Shown: positions 35,301 through 45,752 of the stretch, in pieces
Numbering within the stretch: the first letter of the stretch is position 1
Layout: each line of letters begins with the position of its first letter
From: Cyanophora paradoxa
Taxonomy: Eukaryota; Glaucocystophyceae; Cyanophorales; Cyanophoraceae
DNA length: 64,000 bases
Reading direction: 5' to 3'
Assembly (NCBI GenBank): GCA_004431415.1
Contig: QPMI01000553.1
Location: forward strand, 62,001 to 126,000
Program-made: the position numbers and the translations under genes
The notes under the pieces: model-generated
Databases searched by the model: none
The model's input: only the letters and a program-made list of their open reading frames with translations
Told to the model about the DNA's origin: nothing

Positions 35301-38300
35301 GACAATGTACCTCTGTCGTTGTCTTCGTTCCCATACTTGCGACCGGAATCGAGCCCTTCCGGCGTGGCGCTTCAATTATGTGGTCGCCGTTTCGACTTGG
35401 TGCTCCCATCTGTGTTAGCTGCGCAGTTCGATATTACAGACCTGCAGCCAAACGCTGGACACGAATGCACAGCCACCTTCAGCAACGATGCCGGCACGTC
35501 GCCGACAACTTCGGCCATACTGGAGCAAAGCCTAGACGGAAGTGCAAATGTACTCCCCTACAGGCCTCTAGATATTCGTGCACCTGCTTTCGGTTTCGGA
35601 CTTTTCGACGATGGATACTGGCGCATCAAACCAAAAAACCAGGATTACGTCCCACTTGAGCCATACGACAGCCAGGTCGCGCTGAGCAACATAACAGCAA
35701 GAGCAGATGCATCTTTATTTTCTGGCTGGACGCAGCTCCCCAGCCCATACAGATCGGCGGACTTTGAGGATTTCCTTGGAAGCCAGATGCTTCCCAGCTA
35801 CTCAAGCACATTATTCATCCCAGGCGTTGATTATCCCGTCCCGGTCTCTCTGCCGACGTGCGAACTAAAGCGGCGCTATTGTGAGCTCGCTCATCTTAAT
35901 ACTGAGAAAATCCACACTTGCTGGCTTCCTGGCCTCCCGGAGTGGACCAACGTCACACTTGGCGGAGTTTTGCAAATCTCGAAGTTGTACGTTCGAATTC
36001 AGTCTTGATAGAATCCTATGAATTGATGATTCGCAATATTTATCGCAGGAATATCGAGCAAGGGTGGAATGCGACCCGTATTGAATTTCAAATCAGCGCG
36101 ATTTTCTTTTCAGGAAATAGAACCAACACAACGATTCGTATTGAGGTACGGTCTGATGACGTTGCACGCCGCGCCATGCGCGTTTGCAAATCTGCAGCTG
36201 CGTGCATGCATATGGCTAACCGTGCGCACTTGCACATGAAGTTCGACGGGATTCAAAGCACTGGTCTTTCTAATTGGAGGGACGACGGCCGACAGCGGGA
36301 CGTACTGGCCATATCTAACGCCTCCTTTTCGGGACCCTTCATTTTCAAGACGCACTACACGAACTGGCGCTCTCCACAACTGAAAAACTTCTTAACAGTT
36401 ACGGCTTCAACGTCTCGGCTCATCTCGTGGCACGGCCAGAATGTGCAAGATCTCTCCGGAATCACGATTCACGCTCGGTTCCGCGTAGTGGGTCATCCGA
36501 CAGGACGCAAAATGCTCCGCGATTACCCTACCATTCCGACTTGGGGATGTCCTAAAGCTGTACCATGCTTTGCCGCTTCAAACTGGAAATGGATGAATTC
36601 GAATGAGAAACGAACCTTCGATGCCTTCAATCCCACTGAGCGTCGTAATTTGCATAGGCCTCCGTGGTTCGTGGCCAAGGCCCGAGATTAGCGTAGGTCC
36701 GTGGTCCGGACCGAACTTTTGCACGGTTCGCGATCGTGCAGGTATCTGAAAGCGCCAGCCGGAAGCAAAGTGCTTGTGGAAGTCACATCTTTTGATATGC
36801 CACCCGAATTCTACATCGAGGTGCCTCTCTGGCTAGATCCTGGCTTGATCATGAGCCCAATCAGAGCAACAGGTCCGAGACGGTTTTCTCGAGAACTCTC
36901 CAGTTATGATGAGAGTATTCAGCATTCGAGCCAAATCTGAATATGTCTGGCTACCAACTGCACCAGCTCAAAACGTCAGTACGGGCGACGAGGCTGTCAT
37001 AGAGCTGAAGTACAAGAGCTCCGACTCAGCCAGTCCACAGTCTTTGCCGTATGTTTGGTCAGGCTTTGTGGCGCGTTTTCGAGCTCAAAGTGCGCACACT
37101 TGCATGAACATATATATATACATCTACCAGTCACTGAACGTCGCATTACATGACGCATACTCAGACCCGGCTGAACTAGTGCAATCGGACGCTCACTGCA
37201 AGTCAGCATTGTCTTGCACGCTAACTGCGACATCAGAGCACGCTACCTTCAGCGGGGGGGATCTAATGTCAAATACGAACACCCTTCAGTGGTGAGAGCG
37301 TGTACCGCAACGCATCCGAGATTCGTCTTCTCAAAGCGGGTTCCCCGTTCAGGATTCTTGTCGCGGGAGAGAATCAAGGCATAGAGATTAGTTTCTGGCG
37401 ATTCGACATCGGGCAATCGGATGATGTCTTACAGGTTTGAAACTGTCGTGACCGTGACCGGAACGAAATCCAATGGCGCTAAAAACAATGCCGTGCACTT
37501 GCAGTTATTCGATGGAACTTCGGACAGCTCTCCTTTGCTCGCTTCGCTCAGTTTTTACAATTTGAGTAGAGCGGAAATCATGCCCACGTTCATAGCAAAT
37601 GGATCGGCGTTCATTTCATATACTACCAGCTTTAGTGAGTCAACTCACGATGCTCCCGAGGGCTTTGCAGCTCGATTCAGAGCTGGTGAGCGAATGCAGA
37701 TCACTTAAGCTTACATTTGCGCCCAGTTTCTTGATCACTTACATTCGCGCCCAGTTTCATTGTCGAACGTGACGTACTTAGAGACCAGAATTCCAGCAGC
37801 TACTCGTATCAACATACCTCCTTTGATCGCCACGTGTGCGTTATCCGTTGTATTCTCCGCCAGTATCCGCTGAACAAGCGCTGATCGACGTAACGAGCAG
37901 ACGTTGATGAGGCTGCGTTTTGCGATTCATGGGATCCATGTGAGCTGAATGCAACGACAAGCTTCACCGGACTCCAAGAAGGGCCCATTGACACGAGCTA
38001 CGAAATTAACATCGCACGAGAGTGGTCAGCGTTCTGCGCCCGCTGTACATGTGCAGTGAAAGTCTCAGATTAACTGCTGATTGGATCTCATCAGGAGAAT
38101 CACGGGCCCAGTCGGCTCGACTATTCTAGTAGAGTTTATCACGTTTGAGACGTTCGTGCATTAACGTTTTTCGCACTGATTATCTATGCTACAGCTGCGC
38201 GCTAAACATTTGTACCGCCTCAGGGAGCTTGACGCCGATTTTGTATCGGTGAGTGTGAGTTGCTCTAGAACGTTTTCCGACAAACCGACGATTGGCTCAG

Positions 38301-40681
38301 ATATTTGATGGCCCGTTTTCGACTGCTCCTCGAATAGCTCATTTGAGCGGAACTTTAAGCAAGCCTCCCGCATTCGAAACATCGGGGAACGTCTGCTACA
38401 TCCGGTTCACGAGTGGTAACTATTCATGTAGTGCAGCAATGTTCGGAATATCTTTGTATTTATGAAACGGAGCGCAGACGGAACCGCAAACTTGGAAGGA
38501 TTCATTGCACAGTTTCTGGCAATCTCGCGAGACAAAGTTATTATTCTTGGTGCGTTCTTAGCGTATTCAGATGGCTCGTTCTTGGCAATGTTGATTGAAT
38601 ATTTAATGCAGATGAAGGGAGCGAATACTGCGGCGTCATGCACGCGAATTGCGTCATAAACATAGCGAAAACGCTTACGACTTTCAAGGAGGGGACCGCG
38701 ACTGGAAAACCCTGGTGCACAGAGCCGAATTTTATTAGAGTTCGTTCTTGCAATTGATCACGTCTGCTCCGCGTACGTAGGACATTTATACCGCCGATGA
38801 TGGACATTGAATTTTTAAACTTCATTCCTGAGATTGTGTTCACTAGATTCGATCTGTGAGTGCAGAGTATCTAATTTTGCCAGGGCATCTGATAACGTTC
38901 CCCAGACCGGATGATGTTCTGACGGTCAGAGTCTGTCGGTATTCATCTATCTCGTAAGAGCAGATTTCATTCTCGCGAGGGCAGATCACTGAACTCAACT
39001 ATCCCAACCTCATCGTTGCCAACCTCAGCGGCTCTGTGAGAACGCCATTTACGCTGCGACCTCGCGAAACAGCTGGACTCACGTTCTCTTTTCGCAATGG
39101 TTCGGCGGCACAGTTTACCAACAACCAAGTACATTGTCATTTACGATTTCACAGGATTCGCGGGCTCAAGTGCTGCAACTTCGCGATTCGAGGGGCACTT
39201 TATCGCCATACTGCCTGGGGATGCAGTCGGTACGCGAAAGATAGATATAAATAACTGTTGGCTCGCTGAAATAGGTTGACAGCTTTGAATTATGAATGCC
39301 CGACGTCGACGCCGGCGGTTGCCGGTTATAATTGTTGGAAGTTCGCCACCGAAAAGCGACAAACTCTACGTGATGGTCCAATCGGGCGAGACTACGAAAA
39401 TTCTTTCAATTACACGTGGTATTCTACGTCTGTCTTTGTGTTGTTCCCACCAAGAAAATCATACATCGCGACAGGGACATCCAGGCACTTTCTGGATCTG
39501 TCATTGTGCTCGAATTCAATGTTATTGACACGTGCGCAAAAAGAATTATTATATATGATGCTTGACGTGCACGTGAGAGAGAATGCATATGTCTTGCAGG
39601 GAAGAAAATTACGACTTTATTTCGGTAAGAGATTTTAAGAGACTCGTGCCCATATCTAGATCTAGATCTGTGATCCGTCATTCTTCTCGTTGCATTCGAG
39701 TACGAGTGGTTGCAGGTGTACGATGGTCCTTTAAATGTCCCGAATCCGAATGGCGGTTTTGTACGCGATCTTATACATATGCATATATCTATATCTTTTA
39801 TTCAAACGTATCGACAGTATTACGATAACGCAAGACTATTCCCCCAGCAAATCGCATATCTTAGCGGATCTATTCGCACGCCTGTACGATATCAGACATC
39901 TGGTCCACGCGCCGTCATTAGATTCACAACGGGTACGAATTCGGTCATGGCCATGAAAGTCAGATCATTTTCGCTTATCATCCGCTGCACAATTGCAGAT
40001 AAGACTGTGGTAAAATCAGGATTTGAACTTCGTTTCTACACCACTGCACTGGCCTCAAATCATGTTGATGCCATGGACACGGGCACGTAGTTGATGCAAC
40101 TCGAATCCTTTTCTTAAAGCACCCTTATGGTATCCTTGATAGGTTGCAAGGAATACAATCCTTGTCCTTTGTTCCTAAATTCAAGCACATCTTTTTTGAA
40201 TTTCGACGAATATCCGCCAGCACGTAAGGAATCGAAGTCTTGGTAATTATGAGCTTAAAATTGTTGATCTTGCTACAAAAAGCGCTTATAACCATAGCTA
40301 TTGATCGCGTTCAAGCAGGTTGATCACTTCACCGCCAGGATTCTTCCTTGAAATCGAATTTACTCTTTTCGTGTCGTGCGTAACCATTTGCATTTCACGA
40401 ATACATTCCGTTCGAGCTGATATGCGATCAGAGTGGATTCGTTCACCGTACGCAACGCTTTGTCCTTTTTGCGGAATCTGATTCGCAGCATTCAGATTCA
40501 CGATGGCTCTGCGCATATATTGAACTCAAACGTCATTGCCAATATTACTGCCGACGGCGGCGCGACACTGCTTACTCCTTTTCGGTTCTATACTAGTCAG
40601 CGATACGGCTACCTCCGATGGAATTCAGGTATCATTATAAACCCGTTTAAGCTTGCCATTCATGTCCCAGCTAAACTTTGA
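31041..40681 (+). CDS. Probable continuation of the double-TIR gene: WD-like and CUB-like ectodomain exons
   Basis: A series of coding segments separated by short introns. Exon joins were not fully resolved. Beta-propeller-like pieces occur at about 31110-31600 (GDRSGSLVAVGRESGDVVLH, LVLKADGSQLSIADTAGNFA), about 31690-31900 (KTVVWDADM) and about 34500 (GQFLAIWKTKTELQILDLE). A long exon at about 34949-35987 is rich in Asn-x-Ser/Thr. From about 36.7 kb, repeated CUB-like units appear: LQLFDGTSDSSPLLASLSF with EGFAARFRAGE (about 37.5-37.7 kb), VYDGPLNVPNPNG (about 39.72 kb) and IQIHDGSAHILNSNVIANI (about 40.5 kb). The order TM, coiled coil, propeller, CUB suggests one very large receptor. It could instead be two adjacent genes, since no promoter or terminator was identified. 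The end at 40681 is the stop of the last CUB-like frame and is tentative. Confidence 0.45.
32241..32299. repeat. (TA)n microsatellite, about 59 bp
   Basis: An uninterrupted TA dinucleotide tract in what is probably an intron of the 31-41 kb coding region. Shorter TATATA stretches occur at about 30163, 34770-34800, 37110 and 41240. Confidence 0.9.
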
Positions 40682-41550
40682 GCTCAGGGGATGCTTGGCA
40701 AGGGAAAATTGAAGGACGGATTCGAGCGATCAATGGTCTGCAATCGTGAACGATGTTGGTTCATTCAATGCCAGGTCAACTTCAGCTGCAATTCATGATT
40801 CCTTAAAAAGCTTCTCGACAGCGCTAGCTCGGCATAGTTTTGTCTCGGTTGCAGGCTACATCTAGAATTCATATCGACTTCGGCACGACACGGAGGAGAG
40901 GGGGGAAGGGGACGGGCCAGCTGCAGGGATCCGCGATAGGCGGAATGGAGAGAGCCTCAAGCTCGGAGCTCGCGAGAGTCCCAGTCTGGACTAGAGCTAG
41001 TTTCAGCATGTGTACAGTGGGATGGGATATTGACAAAGCGATTGCCCAATATTAATTCTCCAGAGAAATCCGGAGAGACTTCAGCTTAAGCGTGAGAGGG
41101 CGGTAGAAAAGCGAATTCATAGACGCCAGTGACGTCGACGTCGACCATATTTTCGCATGCATATGGGCCCGGGCCAGCGCCACGGACAAGGACCTCTGTA
41201 TATACGTATAATATACGCACGAATATTGCACATGTATACGAATACGTATATATATACAGCAGCCTGACGGCCGCCGGGCGTGAAATCGCAAGACTGGCAA
41301 ACTGGCTCTCGATCCTGCGCATGCTTCTGATACTATCGTACGCTTACGCGCGCGTACTACGTATACGGGAGCAGCAGCGGGAGCAGCAGCAGCGCTAGCA
41401 ACGCGGCAGAAGAAGCAGCAGGCCCTCGAGCTCACGTCACGGCGTGCGTCTGGATCGGAGCGAACTGACGCTTGCGCTTTCGAACTTTAAATCTGCAGTT
41501 CCTCCAGGCCTAGGCACAGCGCTAGCTATAGCAGCTCGCGTCGCCTAGCA
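40682..41550. other. Intergenic stretch, no supported gene
   Basis: It separates the CUB-like exons from the GC-rich gene at 41551. Part of it (about 40680-40860) may still contain terminal exons of the upstream gene. From about 41110 it is rich in TACGTA, CATATG, GTCGAC and AGCAGCAG words. No coding segment is convincing. Confidence 0.4.
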
Positions 41551-42837
41551 ATGCCCGGGGCCAGCTGCAGGGACATAACAGGCCCCGGTGCGCTGCTCAC
41601 AGCTGCGCTGTGGGTTCCCCCGGCTCTCGTCGCCGGGGTCACCGTGGCCGCGGCCGTCGGTGCCGTCAAACTGACGGGGACTCTCCCGTACGGCATGCAT
41701 CTTGGGGCCCGAGAAGCTTTACACAAGCTCAAGCCCATGACCACCGCCGGTGATCATGAGACAAGTCCCTGCTTTGGCGAACCTCGACTGGAGCGCGGGC
41801 CCCGGCGGCGTCGAAATGCCGAGGTCGCTGAAGGGCTGCAGCTGCCCGAGCTTCCGTGGGGCCTTGTACGAAGAGGCGGAGAAGAACTACCAGCTGGCAT
41901 GGTGCAGGCCGGCGGGCAGGACCCCAAACTCAAGGCTTACGTGGAGGACGTCGGCAAGGAGAATGCGCGCGTAGGCTGTGCGCCCCGCCTTCTCCTCCCC
42001 CGCTCCCGTACCCATACACGTGCATGTCCGCCGGTGCCCGATGCGGGTGCCGCGGCTGCAGGCTACAAGTCCTCACGGCCGCCAAGGCCCTCTCGTACGC
42101 AGTGGGGTTCAACGCCATCCTACCGGGTCTTCCAAGAGGATGTTTCCGTGAGGCGGTGCGACCTCGGGCTCGAGCTCGCGCACCGTGCACGCGCCGCCGT
42201 GGCCGCCGCTGAGCACGCGCGCACACACAGCTGCGCGGAGGCGCTGGGGGCGGGCAGGAACTGGGGCGTGGGGAACACGACGGGGCCCGGGCCCGACGGC
42301 AAGTGCCGCGACATTCAGCACGCGTTGGGCAACCTGAGGAGCGCGGAGGGGGCGCTGGCCATGGGGGAGTACATGAGACAATACCGCTGCGCGGAGCTAC
42401 CTCCCTACTCTCACCCCCCTCCCCCCACGCCACTCTCACCCAACCCCCCTTCTCCCACACCACTCCCAACGTTAACTCCCAACTCCCGCCGCTCCCTCCT
42501 TCACTCCAATCCCCCGCCCCCCCCTCCCCCCCCTCCCTCCCCCCCTCCCCCTCCCCGCCCTCCCCCTCCCCCTCCCCTCCCCGCCTCCTCCCCCTCCCCC
42601 GGGAGCACGCTGCGCTGCTGGCATCTGATCATCGCAAGCCCGCGATATCACTCGTCGTGCTGTCCGCAGGTCGTGCTGTACTCGGCGGGCGAGGAGGCAG
42701 CTGCAGCGGCGGAGGGCGCGGCTGCGGACGCGGTCGGCGAGGCGGGCGAGGCCGGCGCCAACGTGCTCGCGTTCGGCGATGTTGGCGCGGCGCTCGCGAT
42801 AGAGGCCGCCCCCTCCGAGCACCCTGGCCTCTTGTAG
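41551..42837 (+). CDS. Unrecognised protein with a hydrophobic N-terminal segment
   Basis: Not recognised. It starts at ATG 41551 and soon enters a hydrophobic stretch (GALLTAALWVPPALVAGVTV, residues about 12-32), either a membrane anchor or part of a targeting signal. Coding-like pieces follow: QDPKLKAYVEDVGKENAR (ends 41970, then gtaggc), GVGNTTGPGPDGKCRDIQHA with RSAEGALAMGEYMRQYRC (about 42265-42390), and after a C-rich intron an Ala/Glu-rich end, VVLYSAGEEAAAAAEG to a stop at 42837. At least two introns are needed, and the joins upstream of the C-rich tract (42402-42600) are uncertain. It converges on the DHHC gene. Confidence 0.4.
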   Translation: MPGASCRDITGPGALLTAALWVPPALVAGVTVAAAVGAVKLTGTLPYGMHLGAREALHKLKPMTTAGDHETSPCFGEPRLERGPRRRRNAEVAEGLQLPELPWGLVRRGGEELPAGMVQAGGQDPKLKAYVEDVGKENARVGCAPRLLLPRSRTHTRACPPVPDAGAAAAGYKSSRPPRPSRTQWGSTPSYRVFQEDVSVRRCDLGLELAHRARAAVAAAEHARTHSCAEALGAGRNWGVGNTTGPGPDGKCRDIQHALGNLRSAEGALAMGEYMRQYRCAELPPYSHPPPPTPLSPNPPSPTPLPTLTPNSRRSLLHSNPPPPPPPPPSPPPPPRPPPPPPLPASSPSPGSTLRCWHLIIASPRYHSSCCPQVVLYSAGEEAAAAAEGAAADAVGEAGEAGANVLAFGDVGAALAIEAAPSEHPGLL

Positions 42838-43409
42838 CCTGGCCCCGGGGCCTTCTTTGGAAAATGGAAGCCCACGGCCAGTTCGGCGAGGCAAATTAGC
42901 TATTCGATCTGGACGGGGCCGGTGGGCCCGGGGGCGGGGCGCATGCCGCGCACGGTCGCCTGTGAAGACGGGGCCGACCTAATCTAGAGCACCTCGCCGT
43001 CCGGGGCCGGCCGCGGCCTACACCTCCCGCAGGCCGGGCCCGAATTCGAACCGAATTCGAAAATTCACGCTTCCATGACCGTCGGACTCCTATGCGCAAG
43101 GGACTGGTTATAGATATCCGCTGATCCGGGTCCTCTTCCCCTCTCCCCTCCCCCTCTCCCCTCGGGTAACCGTTGGGGGGAACTGTGGACCGGAGGCCTC
43201 GGGGGGCCTTGCGCATGCCGCACTGCGCTGCCTTCCCGGGCCCGAGGGCGCCGCCCCCGGGGCCGGGGCCCCTGCCGCAAAGTCCGCGGGCTCAGATTGA
43301 CTGAAGCCTCCCGCTCTGCTCTAGATCTCAAACGCGACTTCAGTCAAATCGGATACGTTCAGAGGCGGCTACGGTGCGATCTAGGGGTTCGGGATGGGCG
43401 CCGGGTCAG
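42838..43409. other. Convergent intergenic region
   Basis: It lies between the stop of the 41551 gene and the stop of the DHHC gene on the other strand, and should hold both 3' UTRs. Short inverted words (CGAATTCGAA repeats at about 43028-43060) and GGGCCC/CCGGGG palindromes are present. No gene is seen. Confidence 0.5.
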
Positions 43410-45701
43410 TCAGAGGGCGAGGAGGCTCTTGGGGCGGGGGCTGCTGAAGAAGTGGGCGAGGACGGCGAAGCGGGCGCCCCACGACTTGGGCTCGTCCGGA
43501 AGGTTCCCCACGTGCGCCGCCGTCCCCGACATCTGCGAGAACTCCCGGCTCTCCTGCGCAAGGTGGAGGAGGCCTCAGTAGAGAGAGGCGGGGCGGGGCG
43601 GGGCGGGGCGTGCCTTGAATGTGATGTTGGTCCAGAGGAGGCGAAGGCGGGAGCGGACGAAGGAGGAGATGAAGACGAGCAGGGGGAAGCAGGCCGCGAT
43701 CAGCGCGAAGACCACCGGGTGCGCCCCCTCGCCCGTCGCCCTGCCCGGCCCTAGCTCAGGCGCGGGGCGCCTGGGGAGGCGGGCGGGCGCGGCCGCACGG
43801 GACGTAGCAGGAGCGGTAGCGGTAGGAGCCGCCGAAGTAGACACCAGAGAAGCCGGCGACGACCAGCGTCCCGAAGTCGGCCTGCATGCGGGCCGGGTGG
43901 GTGGGGCGGCGCGGCGCGGGGCGGGGGAGGGGAGAGGGCGCGCGTTGCGGCCGCCGAGCCAGTGCGGGGGGATCTCCTTGACGCCCTCGACGGGGAGCGG
44001 GCGGCAGCAGAAGGCGTTGACGAAGAAGCGGACGAAGCAGACGAGGAGGAAGAGGCCGACGCCGACGACGAGGGTCTCCCACCAGGCCTCAGGCGAGCAC
44101 GCGGGGACGGCCTTGGAGGCCGCCTGGAGGTAGGCGATGCAGGAGTAGAAGCCGAGGAGGGCGACGGCGAGGAAGGAGAGGACGACGTAGGTGAAGGACT
44201 TGTCATTCAGGACGCCGACGCAGTTGCCCAGGAAGTCGCAGTGGTGGTCCATCACCCGCACGCAGTTGTCGCACCGCTTGCAGTGCGACGACCGCTTCGG
44301 CCGGATGACTAGAAGGGAGAGGGCCGCGTGAGCCCAGGGCGGAGGGCGTTGCGGTGCGGCGCGGCGCGGGTCTCACTCTTACAGGTCGGGCAGGGCTTGC
44401 CCCCGATCCCCCAGTCCTTGGCTGCGCGCGCGTGTGAGGGCCTCGGCGGCGGCGGCGTGCGGGGGGGCGGGCGCCGGGCCGCGCGGGGCCGCGAGGCGCA
44501 CATTCGTGCCACGTGGCGCCCATGCCCTCCTCCATCGTCGGCGACGGGACGGGCAGCTTGAGCCGCGATCCCGGCGGCCTGCCGCCCGCCCGTTCGGCCC
44601 GGGGCGGGGCGGGGCGGGGCGGGGGCGGGGCGGGGCGGGGCGCACTGGACGCGGGTTAGGTCCCCTCCGGACTCCTCGCGGGCCGCCTGCTCCGGATCGC
44701 CGCTCAGAGCCGGCCGCGCGGGGCGGCGCGGCCGGAGCGGGGCGGTACCTGTACAGCCTTCTGCATCGCCTCGCTGAACGCCTTCTGCAGCGACTCGGGC
44801 GTGCCCCGCGGGATGATACCGGGATCGCTGAACGCTGCGCCGCGGTCGAGGAGCGCAGCCGGAGGGGCGCCGCGGGCGCGCCGCGCAGGCGAGGGGCGCG
44901 CGGCGACAAAGGATACTGACGGTCAGCATGTGGTAGCTGCGCGGGGCGGCCGATCAGCGAGGAAGAAGCAGCCGGGCCGGGCAGGCGGCGCTCACAAGAG
45001 GAAGACGATGAGCGGGGTGACGCAGAGCGAGAACATGGGCATCGTCCGCCCGATCCAGTGGAACCACGCCGAGAGGCCAACGATCCACGCCCCGTAGATG
45101 CTGCAGGCCATCGGAAGGTCCTTTTTGGGGCCCGTCATGATCTTCTTCCCGAACAGGTTGAAGACCATCTGCGGCGGGTTGAACTGGCGGGCGGCGGAGG
45201 TCAGGCGGGCGACCCGCTTCGGCGCACGTTCTTCCCCCTCGGCGGAGTCGGTGCCATGAGCTCCTGCAGCGTACGTCACGGGCTCGCCCGGCGAGCGCTC
45301 GAGTGGCGCGACGAACTCACCGCCATGAACTTTTGAGCGCTCTGCATAAAGTCGGGCACGTTGACGCCGCCGGGCACCATACCCGGTGCCATCGGCATAC
45401 CGTGCATCATCGGCATACCGTGCATCATCGGCATTCCGCCCTGGGCCTGGGCCTGGGCCTGCATCGCCTGGAGCTGGGCCAGCCGCGCCCGCATGGCCTG
45501 GAACTGAGCTAGCGGCATGCCGCCTTCGAGCTGCGCTAGCATGTTTGGATCCATAGGAAAGGGCATGGCTCCGGCTCCGTCCATCGGGATAGCGTGGTGG
45601 GCGTGGCCATGACCGCCATGCGGGTGACCGCCATGGCCACCGTGCCCGTGGGAGCAGCCATGAGCGCAGCCGTGGCCGTGGCCGTGGCCGGGAGCCGACA
45701 T
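43410..45701 (-). CDS. DHHC-type palmitoyltransferase (S-acyltransferase)
   Basis: Transfers palmitate to Cys of membrane proteins at Golgi, plasma or other membranes. The start ATG is the complement of 45699-45701. Exon 1 (45701-45321, 127 codons) encodes a His/Gly-rich then Met/Gln-rich region. Exon 2 (45183-44996) carries the first hydrophobic segments (YGAWIVGLSAWFHWIGR, MFSLCVTPLIVFL). The next exons hold FSDPGIIPRG, typical of the family just before the catalytic domain. The Cys-rich domain is split by introns: DWGIGGKPCPTCK, then IRPKRSSHCKRCDNC and VMDHHCDFLGNCVG with the catalytic DHHC (about 44235-44265). Two further membrane spans follow (YVVLSFLAVALLGFYSCIAY; VVGVGLFLLVCFVRFFVNAF). 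The last exon (ESREFSQMSGTAAHVGNLPD to a stop at 43410) is cytosolic. Introns use gt-ag with the same C/G-rich style as the neighbours. Confidence 0.9.
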
Positions 45702-45752
45702 GGCGCGCTTCCCGGGTATTCGAACCGCGACAGGGGGTACGGCAGTCGGAAG
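45702..45752. promoter_or_regulatory. 51-bp divergent gap between DHHC and myosin B start codons
   Basis: The DHHC ATG (minus, 45701) and the myosin B ATG (plus, 45753) are separated by only 51 bp. Promoters and 5' UTRs must therefore overlap each other or the first exons. No TATA-like sequence is evident. Confidence 0.6.
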
